Of a stretch of DNA of 64,000 bases, positions 33,812 to 42,326 are shown piece by piece (the first letter of the stretch is position 1; each line of letters opens with the position of its first letter). The notes below the pieces were generated by a model that was not told the origin of the DNA, did not search any database, and saw nothing but the letters and a program-made list of their open reading frames with translations. Source of the stretch: Fluviicola chungangensis (GTDB lineage: Bacteria > Bacteroidota > Bacteroidia > Flavobacteriales_D > Crocinitomicaceae); contig NZ_VLPL01000001.1 in NCBI RefSeq assembly GCF_007558725.1, forward strand, positions 702,833 through 766,832, read 5' to 3'. The position numbers and the translations under genes are program-made.

Positions 33812-35018
33812 ATAGATTATTCATCAATTCATTCAACAAAGAGAAAGCTAATTCTTGCTTTGATTGTAACTCAAAGCTACGCATTTTATTGCTTTTAAAG
33901 AGTAATTTAACGGAATTCGTATCGGTACCAAAACCTACTCCGGGATCCCCCATTTCATTCAATACGATCGCATCCAGCTTCTTTTTCTCGAGCTTTCCTT
34001 TAGCGTATTCCAGTCCGTTTTGAGTTTCCAGCGCAAAACCGACTACTTTTTGATTCGCTCCGGCAGGCCTGTTTGAAGCAGCCCACGATAAAATATCCGG
34101 ATTTTTCTCCAGGCGGATCTCGAGTTCATCTGCGGTCTTTTTGATCTTCTGATTTTCCGCAACAGCTGGACGATAATCCGCCACTGCCGCAGCAAAAATC
34201 CCTAAATCTGTTTGCCCCCATTTTTGCTGCACCGCATCCAGCATTTCCAGCGCAGAAGTCACCCGAATCAATTCAATGTTTTTGTGTTTCACCTGCAGAC
34301 TGCTCGGTCCACTGATCAATACCACTTTTCCTCCAAGCGAAGTAATCGCTTCAGCTAATGCAAATCCCATTTTACCTGAAGAATGATTTCCAATAAAACG
34401 AACCGGATCAATAGCCTCATAAGTCGGTCCGGCAGTCACCAAAAATTGTTTGTCTGAAAAACGGGGATCTGCATAAAAATGGTCCTGAAGGTATTGCAGC
34501 AGCACTTCCGGCTCGGCCATTCTACCCTGCCCTGTCAAACCACTTGCCAGGAAACCGCTTTCGGCAGGAATGATGGTGTAACCGAATGATTCCAGGCGAG
34601 CCAGATTATCTTTTATGGTTTGATGCTGATACATATCCAGGTCCATTGCCGGAGCAATAAAAACAGGACATTTCGCACTCAGATAGGTTGCCATCAAAAA
34701 ATTATCAGAGAAACCATGAGCCATTTTTGCCAGTGAATTTGCCGTAACAGGTGCGAAAATCATGACATCTGCCCATAATGCCCATTCGACATGGTTTGTC
34801 CATTCCCCTGTTTTGGGATTGTAAAATTCGATTCCGACGGGAGATTCCGATAAGGTAGAGAGTGTGAGTGGTGTTATAAAATCAGAAGAGGCAGGAGTCA
34901 TCATACATCTGACCTCTGCCCCTTGTTTTTTTAATAATCTTACGAAGGATGCAATTTTATAAGCTGCGATTCCGCCAGTGATACCAACCAGAATCTTTTT
35001 CCCTTCTAAAGACATCAT
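33804..35018 (-). CDS. coaBC: Coenzyme A biosynthesis bifunctional protein CoaBC
   Basis: This 404-residue protein joins phosphopantothenoylcysteine decarboxylase (residues 1-180: GKKILVGITGGIAAYK, APVTANSLAKMAHG, PAMDLDMY) with phosphopantothenate-cysteine ligase (about 190-404: VTAGPTYEAIDPVRFIGNHSSGKMG, DAIVLNEMGDPGVGFG). It makes 4'-phosphopantetheine for CoA. The start is a double Met (35018 or 35015). It follows rpoZ after 9 nt and overlaps DUF4835 by 8 nt. Confidence 0.96.
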   Translation of the reverse strand: MMSLEGKKILVGITGGIAAYKIASFVRLLKKQGAEVRCMMTPASSDFITPLTLSTLSESPVGIEFYNPKTGEWTNHVEWALWADVMIFAPVTANSLAKMAHGFSDNFLMATYLSAKCPVFIAPAMDLDMYQHQTIKDNLARLESFGYTIIPAESGFLASGLTGQGRMAEPEVLLQYLQDHFYADPRFSDKQFLVTAGPTYEAIDPVRFIGNHSSGKMGFALAEAITSLGGKVVLISGPSSLQVKHKNIELIRVTSALEMLDAVQQKWGQTDLGIFAAAVADYRPAVAENQKIKKTADELEIRLEKNPDILSWAASNRPAGANQKVVGFALETQNGLEYAKGKLEKKKLDAIVLNEMGDPGVGFGTDTNSVKLLFKSNKMRSFELQSKQELAFSLLNELMNNLYE

Positions 35019-35027
35019 GAGTTTAAA

Positions 35028-35345
35028 TTACTCTTGCGTTTTTCTGGTATAAATTTGTCCTTCTTTCAACTCTTCAATTGCAACTGCAACCGGTTTCGGA
35101 AGTTTTTCATAAAAGCGGGAAATTTCAATTTGCTCACGGTTTTCGAAAATCTCTTCCAAATTATCTGTTGATGAAGCAAATTCCTGCAATTTAGCAGTCA
35201 ATTCTTCTTTCATTGAAGAGCTAATTTGATTTGCCCTTTTAGACAATACTACAATTGATTCATAGATATTACCTGTTGTTTGCTCTAAATCTATTGTATC
35301 ACGCGTTACAGTTGAACGCTCAGCATTGTTGTTTTTGAAGCTCAT
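35028..35345 (-). CDS. rpoZ: RNA polymerase omega subunit
   Basis: This 105-residue protein is the Bacteroidota form of omega: YESIVVLSKRANQISSSMKEEL matches the conserved R-A-N-Q-I helix, and FYEKLPKPVAVAIEELKEGQI the C-terminal helix. It supports assembly of the core polymerase. It lies 13 nt after bamD and 9 nt before coaBC, the usual order in the phylum. Confidence 0.88.
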   Translation of the reverse strand: MSFKNNNAERSTVTRDTIDLEQTTGNIYESIVVLSKRANQISSSMKEELTAKLQEFASSTDNLEEIFENREQIEISRFYEKLPKPVAVAIEELKEGQIYTRKTQE

Positions 35346-35358
35346 TTCTTCTATTTAT

Positions 35359-36153
35359 TTACTTGTTAGATACGGGTATATCGATCTTTTTCAATTTCTC
35401 TATATACCCTTCGAATTCGCGAAGATAGTTCGAATTTGGGAATTCTACAAGAAAAATAGTGAATCGTTCTTTTGTTTTTTCTATCCGCTCTTCAATTTTT
35501 GAATCCACACTGTTATTTGCCAAATAGTAGGAATTCCTCATTAAAATTGCCCATGCTTCTTCCCGGTATACGGAGCGCGGATAATTATCCAGGAACTGTT
35601 CTCCGCTTACTACTGCGGCACGGTAATTTTCCGTTTTGGAATACAACCTTACGGTCATCATGTCTTTCGTTTCCAATTTGTAACGCAGCTTATCCATAAT
35701 AGCATTGCAGGTATCCAGCAGTTCCGAATTCGGGAAACGCGTGACGAAATTCTGCAGTTCATTCAGAGCTACTTCTGTTTCGTGCTGATCCAGGGAAACT
35801 TCCGGACTGTTTTGAACGGCGCATACCGCGGCCAGGAACGTCGTTTCTTCTACTTTCGGAGAATAGGGAAATTTGGTTTGGAAAGCTGCCAGGTAATAGC
35901 TAGCCAAATACCAGTCTTCAACCGCAAAACACGCTTTCCCCAAGCGGTAAAATGCAACCTCGCCCTGCGGAGAACGCGGACTTCTTTGATAAACCTGTTC
36001 GTATAAAGCCACACATCTCTCATACTTTTCAGAATCGTACAGGCGGTTCGCTTCATTGAATTTGGCTTCGTAATCGTCCGATTTCAAAATACGGTTATAC
36101 GAATTGCAGCTGCCAAGTGTTATGATGGTAAGAAGTAAGAAAATCCATTTCAT
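35359..36153 (-). CDS. bamD: Outer-membrane assembly lipoprotein BamD
   Basis: From the ATG at 36153 it encodes 264 residues with a lipobox LGSC at residue 16 and about five TPR repeats (YDSEKYERCVALYEQVYQRSP, FYRLGKACFAVEDWYLASYYLAAF, AVVSGEQFLDNYPRSVY). It is the lipoprotein of the BAM complex, inserting barrels into the outer membrane. A GTG-started form (36177) was rejected since the ATG opens the signal peptide. The promoter box sits 5 nt before this ATG. Confidence 0.93.
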   Translation of the reverse strand: MKWIFLLLTIITLGSCNSYNRILKSDDYEAKFNEANRLYDSEKYERCVALYEQVYQRSPRSPQGEVAFYRLGKACFAVEDWYLASYYLAAFQTKFPYSPKVEETTFLAAVCAVQNSPEVSLDQHETEVALNELQNFVTRFPNSELLDTCNAIMDKLRYKLETKDMMTVRLYSKTENYRAAVVSGEQFLDNYPRSVYREEAWAILMRNSYYLANNSVDSKIEERIEKTKERFTIFLVEFPNSNYLREFEGYIEKLKKIDIPVSNK

Positions 36154-36158
36154 GACGA

Positions 36159-36188
36159 CAAAAATAGGAGAAATCACCTAACGGCAAA
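36159..36188 (-). promoter_or_regulatory. bamD operon promoter
   Basis: On the minus strand, TTTG (36188-36185) is followed after 18 nt by TATTTTTG (36166-36159). The -7 box ends 5 nt before the ATG, so a leaderless or nearly leaderless transcript is expected. A second TAnnTTTG match (36192-36185) overlaps the -33 element. Confidence 0.6.
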
Positions 36189-36365
36189 CTTACAGGGAAT
36201 ATTGTTTCTGAAATGTTAACAAGATTTGTAAGATTCAAAGATGTTCAAAAGGTTCAAAAAAGTTCAATGAATTGAAAATGGAGAATGTACTAATTGAAAA
36301 CATAAATCATCAATTAAATAAGGATCAAAGTCTATTCAATTTTGTTTAAAAGTATATTTGAACAT

Positions 36366-37181
36366 TTAAACCAATTTCCCCGACTTGATTTCCATCAGTC
36401 GCAACAGACGGTCCATATTCGGAGCTTCGTCTTCAAAATAATTGCGCGTTTTTTCAATCTTCATCTCCATGGTATCATCACGTTCAAATTCAGGATCGAA
36501 TCTGAAATAGTGCCATTTCTTATGTTGCCTCAGTTCCTCTTCAAACTGTATTTGCGCCTGCTCGGAGAATTGTTGTTCCAGATCCGCATCTTTGTGCTTT
36601 CCTGAGCCGATACTCACAATAACCACTGAATCATCCTGGTACAAACAATCGGCATAATGCATCGCTTGCAAAATCGGATTCGGGGCAAACTGACTGGCAT
36701 TCATTAATCTTCTGTAACCCAATTTGATGAATTGCTGTTCATTCGGGTTTCCCATACACGCCTTCAATACCGAATCCAGTTTGATAGACTGTTGCGTAGG
36801 CCTGCTGTCGGAAAACTGGAACAATTCATCCGAATCTACATCATAGGTCATAAACAGGAAATGCTTTCTCAATGCAAACAAGGTATCATCTTCATCAAAA
36901 AGACGGGAAACCATTTCTTTGCTGTAGCCGTTGTTTTGGTAACGCAACAATTTCTCCAGCGCCCCCAACTCCTCAATCAGTGAAATTTCCTGTTTAGCCA
37001 GCAAACTAGCCAGTAAAACACTATCTCCTGAAGCTACTAATAAATCAATCCAGTTATAAAGAGATTTGTCGATATCGACCGCGTGAATACGACGTGATAA
37101 TGCACTTAAACCGACTATCGGAACAAGCAAGGCATCTGAGCCCCCGTCTGTTACTAAAACGATTCTATAGTTGCACGACAT
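36366..37181 (-). CDS. Patatin-like protein with degenerate catalytic dyad
   Basis: This 271-residue protein follows the patatin layout: an oxyanion-like TDGGSDALLVPIVG (residues 11-24), LYNWIDLLVASGDSVLLAS (41-59) where patatins have the GxSxG nucleophile elbow, MTYDVDSDELFQF (111-123), LKACMGNPNEQQF where patatins have ATSAAPtyF, NASQFAPNP (161-169) where they have DGGxxANNP, and VVIVSIGSG (176-184) for LSLGTG. Both catalytic residues appear replaced, so it may be a pseudoenzyme. Similarity was judged by eye. No signal peptide was seen, so it is probably cytoplasmic. The 36178-36365 spacer downstream holds only GTTCAA-rich AT sequence and the bamD promoter. Confidence 0.6.
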   Translation of the reverse strand: MSCNYRIVLVTDGGSDALLVPIVGLSALSRRIHAVDIDKSLYNWIDLLVASGDSVLLASLLAKQEISLIEELGALEKLLRYQNNGYSKEMVSRLFDEDDTLFALRKHFLFMTYDVDSDELFQFSDSRPTQQSIKLDSVLKACMGNPNEQQFIKLGYRRLMNASQFAPNPILQAMHYADCLYQDDSVVIVSIGSGKHKDADLEQQFSEQAQIQFEEELRQHKKWHYFRFDPEFERDDTMEMKIEKTRNYFEDEAPNMDRLLRLMEIKSGKLV

Positions 37182-37265
37182 AAGAGCAATTTAAGCAAAC
37201 CGCTATTACCACGCAAATTTTTAACAGTAAATCTTAGTTGAACGACTAATCCGGGGGATTCGTCT

Positions 37266-38216
37266 TTATCTTACGCGTAATTGTCGACCAACCTGGAGAA
37301 GCGTTGTAGGTCTGATCCCATTCAGTTTACACAGCCTGGATACGGTTGTATTGCTTTTGGCAGCAATTTGAGATAAGGTGTCTCCCGGTCTGATCTTATA
37401 GTATTTTCTGGTAGCGGCTGCCTCTGTTCTTGCCTGAACAGCTGCAATGGACTCGCCTGAAATCTCTTCATCACTTGGTCTTGCTCCCGGTCGGAATAAA
37501 CGCTTTTGAACCAGGAGATTCTCGTCTTTCAGCTCCTTCTTTTCAAAATCAATGACTTCTTCCGGGTTCATCGGCGCGTCGTAAAAACGCACTTCAAAAT
37601 GCAGGTGTGCCCCGAATGAACGTCCGGTATTCCCACCCAATCCGATCGGCTCTCCTGCTTTCACTTCCTGGTCCGGCGCTACCAAATGCTTTGAAAGGTG
37701 TGCATAAAACGTTTCCAATCCATTGTGATGACGAATAATTACCAGATTACCGAATCCTCCGTCATTCCATTTAGCATATCTTACACGACCCGAAAAAGCT
37801 GCTTTAACCGTATCACCTGTTCGCAGGTTCAAATCAATTCCGTTGTGGTATCGTCCTTTTCTGTATCCGTAACGGGAGGTTACAATTCCCGGAACAGGAG
37901 CAACAAACTCATTGTGCAAATCATCTACCAAGCACAACCAAATAGTATCGTTCAATCGGGACATATCCGGTCTGTCGGAAGAAAAACAAACATCGTTGTT
38001 CCAGGTTTGAACCAAATTCAGATTCGTATCTGCCTGAATAATATTGAACAATGCTTCATTCATGATCCCGTCAAACTCTTCATCCAACAGGAATTTCCAT
38101 GTTCGATTGGAGTAAATGACCATTTTACCTTTTTCAGTGTCTACGGTATCGATCGGAGCTTGAGCGAATCCCGAAAATGAAATAAAGAAGAAGAGGAAAT
38201 AAAGAAACTTGTTCAT
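37266..38216 (-). CDS. M23 peptidoglycan endopeptidase with C-terminal LysM
   Basis: This 316-residue exported protein (signal peptide ending GFAQA) has a LytM/M23 domain at about 105-205: SRYGYRKGRYHNGIDL with the zinc His and Asp, FYAHLSKH, and HLHFEVRF. A LysM domain closes it (YKIRPGDTLSQIAAKSNTTVSRL). It likely cuts peptide cross-links in the cell wall. The LysM resembles that of the protein at 49540-50439, suggesting a shared wall target. A -7 box (CAAAACTA on the plus strand, 38249-38256) lies upstream. Confidence 0.9.
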   Translation of the reverse strand: MNKFLYFLFFFISFSGFAQAPIDTVDTEKGKMVIYSNRTWKFLLDEEFDGIMNEALFNIIQADTNLNLVQTWNNDVCFSSDRPDMSRLNDTIWLCLVDDLHNEFVAPVPGIVTSRYGYRKGRYHNGIDLNLRTGDTVKAAFSGRVRYAKWNDGGFGNLVIIRHHNGLETFYAHLSKHLVAPDQEVKAGEPIGLGGNTGRSFGAHLHFEVRFYDAPMNPEEVIDFEKKELKDENLLVQKRLFRPGARPSDEEISGESIAAVQARTEAAATRKYYKIRPGDTLSQIAAKSNTTVSRLCKLNGIRPTTLLQVGRQLRVR

Positions 38217-38362
38217 AATTTAAAAGCATTGGTATGTTCTGGGTGTGGCAAAACTAACAAAAAAAAGCCAATTTTTACTTGCGAAAAAACGTTAATTCCA
38301 ACATTTACAAGTTCATAACTCCATTTTGATCATTGAAAATCGCGTTTTGAAAAAATTCCCGA

Positions 38363-38390
38363 GTAGGGATCAGTCGCGATTAATCCCTAC
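38363..38390. repeat. Palindromic element, 28-nt family, copy 2
   Basis: GTAGGGAT (38363-38370) pairs with ATCCCTAC (38383-38390) around CAGTCGCGATTA. It lies 11 nt past the stop of the FKBP gene. Its centre CAGTCGCGA is shared with the copy at 43498. Confidence 0.88.
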
Positions 38391-38401
38391 CGGATTGCAT
38401 T

Positions 38402-39280
38402 TTATTTTTGATTTTTTTGTACGGATTTTCCATCCACATCCATAATGATCACGTCGTAAAACAAATCTTCATTCGGTTTCACCAGATCGACATAACCTCT
38501 TGCTCCATAGGCTTCTTTTGCCGGAACCAGAATGTAGAGTTTGTCATACATTTTGTTGTTCAGCATCGCTTTTCTCAACCCGGGAATGAGTGAATGATCG
38601 TTCATTCCGAAAGCAAACGGTGTATTTCTTTGGTACGAATTATCGTAACGCGGATTTGATTTCGTTCCTACAAAATAATGAATTGCCACATTGGAGTTTT
38701 CTCCGACAACCGCATCGGTCATTTCCGGATTTTCTTCCAATTTCCATACTTTCACCCCATCAATTACTTTTGTCGGTTTAATTTCTTTGCCGATTCGAAG
38801 CATAACGATATTAGGTGCATTGGGTGGAATAATTCCGGGAATTCCTTTTTTGCCACGGGCCAATTTGCCGGGAATAAAGATTTCCACAAAGTCACCTACT
38901 TTTAATTCTTTTATCGCCATATCAAAACCCGGTGTCTGCATTCCATATCCTACCAAAAAAGGAAGCATATCCCTTTGCAGTTTGTAATTTCCGTCAACGA
39001 TCTCACCATTCTCCAACTTTGTTTTGAAATTGATCTCATAAACAGCCCCATCCCGAATCGGTGCTCCATCGTTTTTTTCAAACCATTGGATCCTGATCCC
39101 GTTGGGAAAACTTTTCTTATCAACGATCGTTTGCTTCGGTTCGATCTGTTTTTCTGCTTCGGATAATCCGTCTCCGGTGCTGCGGGTAGAAGGTGCTTCT
39201 TTCTTATCATCCACCTTTTCCACTCCTGTAGTACAGGCAGTAATTAACAGACCGATTGCTATATAGCTTAAATACTTCAT
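38402..39280 (-). CDS. FKBP-type peptidyl-prolyl isomerase lipoprotein, two domains
   Basis: This 292-residue lipoprotein (lipobox ITAC, residue 16) carries two FKBP domains: about 75-170 (VYEINFKTKLENGEIVD, AIKELKVGDFVEIFIPGKLARG) and about 195-280 (VAIHYFVGT, PFAFGMNDHSLIPGLRKAM, ILVPAKEAYGARGY). It should assist folding of exported proteins in the periplasm or at the outer membrane. It overlaps the upstream FKBP gene by 4 nt (ATGA). Confidence 0.9.
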   Translation of the reverse strand: MKYLSYIAIGLLITACTTGVEKVDDKKEAPSTRSTGDGLSEAEKQIEPKQTIVDKKSFPNGIRIQWFEKNDGAPIRDGAVYEINFKTKLENGEIVDGNYKLQRDMLPFLVGYGMQTPGFDMAIKELKVGDFVEIFIPGKLARGKKGIPGIIPPNAPNIVMLRIGKEIKPTKVIDGVKVWKLEENPEMTDAVVGENSNVAIHYFVGTKSNPRYDNSYQRNTPFAFGMNDHSLIPGLRKAMLNNKMYDKLYILVPAKEAYGARGYVDLVKPNEDLFYDVIIMDVDGKSVQKNQK

Positions 39281-39789
39281 TCTATTCCAATTAATTCAAT
39301 GTCGACAACCAAAGGTGAAAGCGGTGGTATTTTCTGCAGGTCTCCGACCAATCCATGGGCCAAATGGCTGGGAAAGACCAATTTTGCTTTTTCTCCGACC
39401 CGCATCAATTTAATTCCTTCGTGAATTCCCGATTCCATTTCACTTTTATCGATGCGGAAGATGTCAACCTCATCGTCGGCTGTTTTATATACTTCGGTAC
39501 CATCAAGAAGACTTATTTTATATTGGGTTTTGGCATCCATCCCGGGTTTCGGAATGGCTCCGTCGGTCTTTTTCAAAATCACATAACGCAAGCCTGTACC
39601 TGTTTGTTTTACTTCCCAATTTTCATGTTGGGCAAAATACAAATCGATATTGATACTTTCTTCAATAGCCAATTCCTTATTCATTTTCGTCGATTTTTCC
39701 ATATTCCACTGAACAGGTTTCGGCTGCTCTTGCTCTTCCGTACAGGAACAGCAGATTAGCAAGCAGAAAAGAACTTCTTTTTTCATCAT
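39277..39789 (-). CDS. gldI: FKBP-type prolyl isomerase lipoprotein, GldI-like
   Basis: This 170-residue lipoprotein (lipobox CSC near residue 15) has one FKBP domain (residues 70-165) with YKISLLDGTEVYKT, GIHEGIKLMRVGEKAKLVFPSHLAHG and PPLSPLVVDIELI. In Flavobacterium, GldI is a prolyl isomerase lipoprotein needed for gliding, encoded beside a DHH phosphoesterase, and the order here is the same. Whether this organism glides is unknown. It is coupled to both neighbours by 4-nt overlaps. Confidence 0.75.
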   Translation of the reverse strand: MMKKEVLFCLLICCSCTEEQEQPKPVQWNMEKSTKMNKELAIEESINIDLYFAQHENWEVKQTGTGLRYVILKKTDGAIPKPGMDAKTQYKISLLDGTEVYKTADDEVDIFRIDKSEMESGIHEGIKLMRVGEKAKLVFPSHLAHGLVGDLQKIPPLSPLVVDIELIGIE

Positions 39790-40790
39790 GTTTTAGGAAT
39801 GAAATCTTTTACAAATGTTACAAATTTTCCGACTGTTTTCTCCAAACTTTCAGATGAAATTCCCCCGGAAGCATAGGCATGTCCACCTCCTTCAAAATGA
39901 GTTTTAGCCAATAGATTCACAAAATAATCTCCCTTCGCTCTGAAAGAAATTTTCACTTTACCATCTTTCTCAACGAACAATACCGCCATTTTGATTCCCT
40001 GAATCCCCAGGATCTGATTGACCAAGCCCTCCGTATCTCCTTTTTGGTAATTGTACCTCTTCAATTCTTCTTCGGAAAGGGATGCATAGGCTACATGTAT
40101 GTCATTCAGACAAACCAATTTTTCAGACAAGGCAAACCCTCTCAATTTGATCCGGTCAACCGTGTTGGTATCGTAAACCGCCTCATGGATCAGGTAATGT
40201 TTTACTCCTCTCCGGATCAAATCCGCAATGATTTCGTGCGTCGAAGCAGTTACCGAGGGAAACCTGAATGATCCTGTATCGGTCATGATCCCCAAATAAA
40301 TACACGTGCCTGAAGTTTCATCCAAATCATCCAAACGCTGAATATCACTTAGCCATTTGTATACCAATTCACAGGTAGAACAGGCAGCTGTCTCAGAAAT
40401 GATTACCTGACAAAAATCTGTCGGATGCAAATGGTGGTCTATCATCACTTTTGCTGCACCCGAAGCAAGCAAATACGGTTGCATTTGGTCTCCCACACGA
40501 GACGGTTCATTGTAATCAAGACAAAAAATAAGGTCCGCGGTTTGAATTACGGAAATGGCTTGTTCCGCTTTTCTTTCAAAATCAATGATTTGCAGTTGTC
40601 CCGGAACCCAATGTAAAAATTCGGGAGCAGGATCGGGATGGACCACTTGTACATTTTTTCCCCACTTCTTCAATAGGTGATATAAAGCCAGGGAACTTCC
40701 AATGGAATCTCCGTCGGGGGATTTATGTGATGTAATAACAATTGATTGAGCCTGATCAACAAACTCCTTAATTTTTTGCGATGAATCCAT
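39786..40790 (-). CDS. nrnA: DHH-family phosphoesterase NrnA
   Basis: This 334-residue protein has the DHH motifs ITSHKSPDGDSIGSSLAL, LIFCLDYNEPSRVG, VMIDHHLHP and GIMTDTGSFRF, plus the DHHA1 domain with GGGHAYASGG. NrnA degrades oligoribonucleotides and dephosphorylates pAp. The promoter box ends 4 nt before the ATG. The two FKBP lipoprotein genes follow with 4-nt overlaps. Confidence 0.92.
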   Translation of the reverse strand: MDSSQKIKEFVDQAQSIVITSHKSPDGDSIGSSLALYHLLKKWGKNVQVVHPDPAPEFLHWVPGQLQIIDFERKAEQAISVIQTADLIFCLDYNEPSRVGDQMQPYLLASGAAKVMIDHHLHPTDFCQVIISETAACSTCELVYKWLSDIQRLDDLDETSGTCIYLGIMTDTGSFRFPSVTASTHEIIADLIRRGVKHYLIHEAVYDTNTVDRIKLRGFALSEKLVCLNDIHVAYASLSEEELKRYNYQKGDTEGLVNQILGIQGIKMAVLFVEKDGKVKISFRAKGDYFVNLLAKTHFEGGGHAYASGGISSESLEKTVGKFVTFVKDFIPKT

Positions 40791-40794
40791 ATTC

Positions 40795-40802
40795 CAAAAT
40801 TA
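40795..40802 (-). promoter_or_regulatory. -7 box of nrnA, leaderless spacing
   Basis: CAAAATTA on the plus strand reads TAATTTTG on the minus strand, an exact match, with 4 nt between box and ATG. No -33 TTG was found at normal spacing. Confidence 0.5.
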
Positions 40803-40877
40803 CGCATTGTTCCTTCCGAATTGCGAATTACGTACCGGAAATTATGCATTATTGATTGTGAATAGTACCGACACAAA

Positions 40878-40913
40878 ATCAGTAGGGGCGCGATTAATCG
40901 CGCCCCTACTGAT
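40878..40913. repeat. Palindromic element, 28-nt family, copy 3, perfect 36-nt palindrome
   Basis: The 18-nt arm ATCAGTAGGGGCGCGATT is followed directly by its exact reverse complement, so the whole 36 nt is self-complementary; the family core is 40882-40909. It starts 20 nt past the stop of the 40934-41404 gene. It could fold into a strong cruciform or act as a terminator. Confidence 0.95.
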
Positions 40914-40933
40914 CATTTTATTTTTTTAACCGA

Positions 40934-41404
40934 TTAAAATCCTGTTTTTTCAGTGCGTTTTGTTTCAATTAAAACTCCAACACAAGCCAGCTTCTTTTTA
41001 TCACCACCGGTAATGGATACATTGATGAAAATTTTGCGCGACTTATCTGAAGTAAACTCCAATGCCTCAGCACTTCCGGATGAAGCCAATACTTTTTTCG
41101 TTCTTTTAAACGTTTCTTTTTCTCCTTCAGTTTTTTTCTCGACAACCAGTTCATAGATTTCGTAATTCAATGTGCCGGTACTTCCTTCGCCTAATACGGT
41201 CGTTAAACGATAATCCAGTCCGGCGTGAGCTATGAATGACATTTCGTACGATTCATCTGAAGCAACGGATCCTGATCGTGACTGAGAATTTAGACTATAG
41301 GTATCTTTTGTCTTTTTCTTTTTCATGAATGCCTCAGCAGGAGGACATTGCGCGAAACCAAATACAAAACCAAATAATAGGGCTAACGTTAATGTAACTT
41401 TCAT
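40934..41404 (-). CDS. Secreted protein of unknown function
   Basis: From the ATG at 41404 it encodes 156 residues with a signal peptide (MKVTLTLALLFGFVFGFAQ). The mature part is Lys/Glu/Ser-rich with strands such as YEMSFIAHAGLDYRLTTVLG and KIFINVSITGG and a late single Cys (LACVGVLIE). I do not recognise the family. The TTG two codons upstream was rejected. It follows the lipoprotein gene at 41415 after 10 nt, so the two are likely cotranscribed. Confidence 0.72.
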   Translation of the reverse strand: MKVTLTLALLFGFVFGFAQCPPAEAFMKKKKTKDTYSLNSQSRSGSVASDESYEMSFIAHAGLDYRLTTVLGEGSTGTLNYEIYELVVEKKTEGEKETFKRTKKVLASSGSAEALEFTSDKSRKIFINVSITGGDKKKLACVGVLIETKRTEKTGF

Positions 41405-41414
41405 ATCCAAGAAG

Positions 41415-42281
41415 TTAAGCAGTTATAATTTTAGTACGAATTTCCATGATTTTTTTCGACAGGTTGTCAAAACATTTTTGAGTCATTTTACAGCTGTCTC
41501 CTCCCGAAAAAGTTAGTTTTCCATTGGAATTTTGCACCTGGGTTTCCCCTGAGTTGCAATCCAATTGCTCATAGACTTTCAAAATTTCTTCAATATCCGC
41601 TGAATACTCTTTTACTGATTCGTTGTCCTGGTAACTCACTAAAAATTCCAACAAGTTTTCAGCAACCAATTTCTGATCTGCCAGTGCCTGATCCAATTTC
41701 GGTGATTTTCCAAAACCTTTGGAACTTCCGATCATCAGGTGCATGGATTCGATCCAACCGCCAACAAGCATCAATGATAATTCATCGCCTTTATCAATCT
41801 CGATCAAACGCTGAAACGTCCGGTTGTACACATCATCACTCAATTTGAATAAAGAATCTGCATTTCCGTCCCATTTTTTCGCCAACTCACCCAATTCATT
41901 TCCAAAAACCTGAGCCACACCGATATCAGAACCTAACTTTTCCAATTTGCCGAAGTAACTCAAATACTTATTGGTTTCATTGAACGAAGTTAAATAAGCT
42001 ACATCCGCAGTGTATACTCCAAAGTTTAATGCTTTTTGAGAAGAATTGGAATATTTGTCTGCCAAAGCCGGATCGTGCAGGATTTTCGTGTTTTTTACTG
42101 CATCCATCTTGGAGATCAAAGCAAACTGCTCGGATGGGGATGGAATGTTATAGTTTACGTTCGCAGCATCTACTGTCTCCTGTTCTTCAACCGTTGCAAC
42201 TTCCCGTTTTTCTTCACCGGAACCACAAGCATAAGCGAATAGTAAAACGATACTACCTAAGATTAGTTTGTTTTTCATCAT
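41415..42281 (-). CDS. Helical lipoprotein of unknown function
   Basis: I start at the ATG at 42281 (double Met), giving 288 residues with lipobox AYAC at residue 19 and an acidic linker. The mature part is largely helical (ALNFGVYTADVAYLTSFNET, LMLVGGWIESMHLMIGSSKG, LLEFLVSYQDNESVKEYSADIEEIL). Similar proteins are frequent in Bacteroidota as hypothetical proteins; I assign no function. Upstream codons in the same frame lack signal-peptide character. Confidence 0.75.
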   Translation of the reverse strand: MMKNKLILGSIVLLFAYACGSGEEKREVATVEEQETVDAANVNYNIPSPSEQFALISKMDAVKNTKILHDPALADKYSNSSQKALNFGVYTADVAYLTSFNETNKYLSYFGKLEKLGSDIGVAQVFGNELGELAKKWDGNADSLFKLSDDVYNRTFQRLIEIDKGDELSLMLVGGWIESMHLMIGSSKGFGKSPKLDQALADQKLVAENLLEFLVSYQDNESVKEYSADIEEILKVYEQLDCNSGETQVQNSNGKLTFSGGDSCKMTQKCFDNLSKKIMEIRTKIITA

Positions 42282-42326
42282 CAAGTAATTTCTTGCGAAT
42301 CTATTAATTTTCAATCAATCCCGTGA

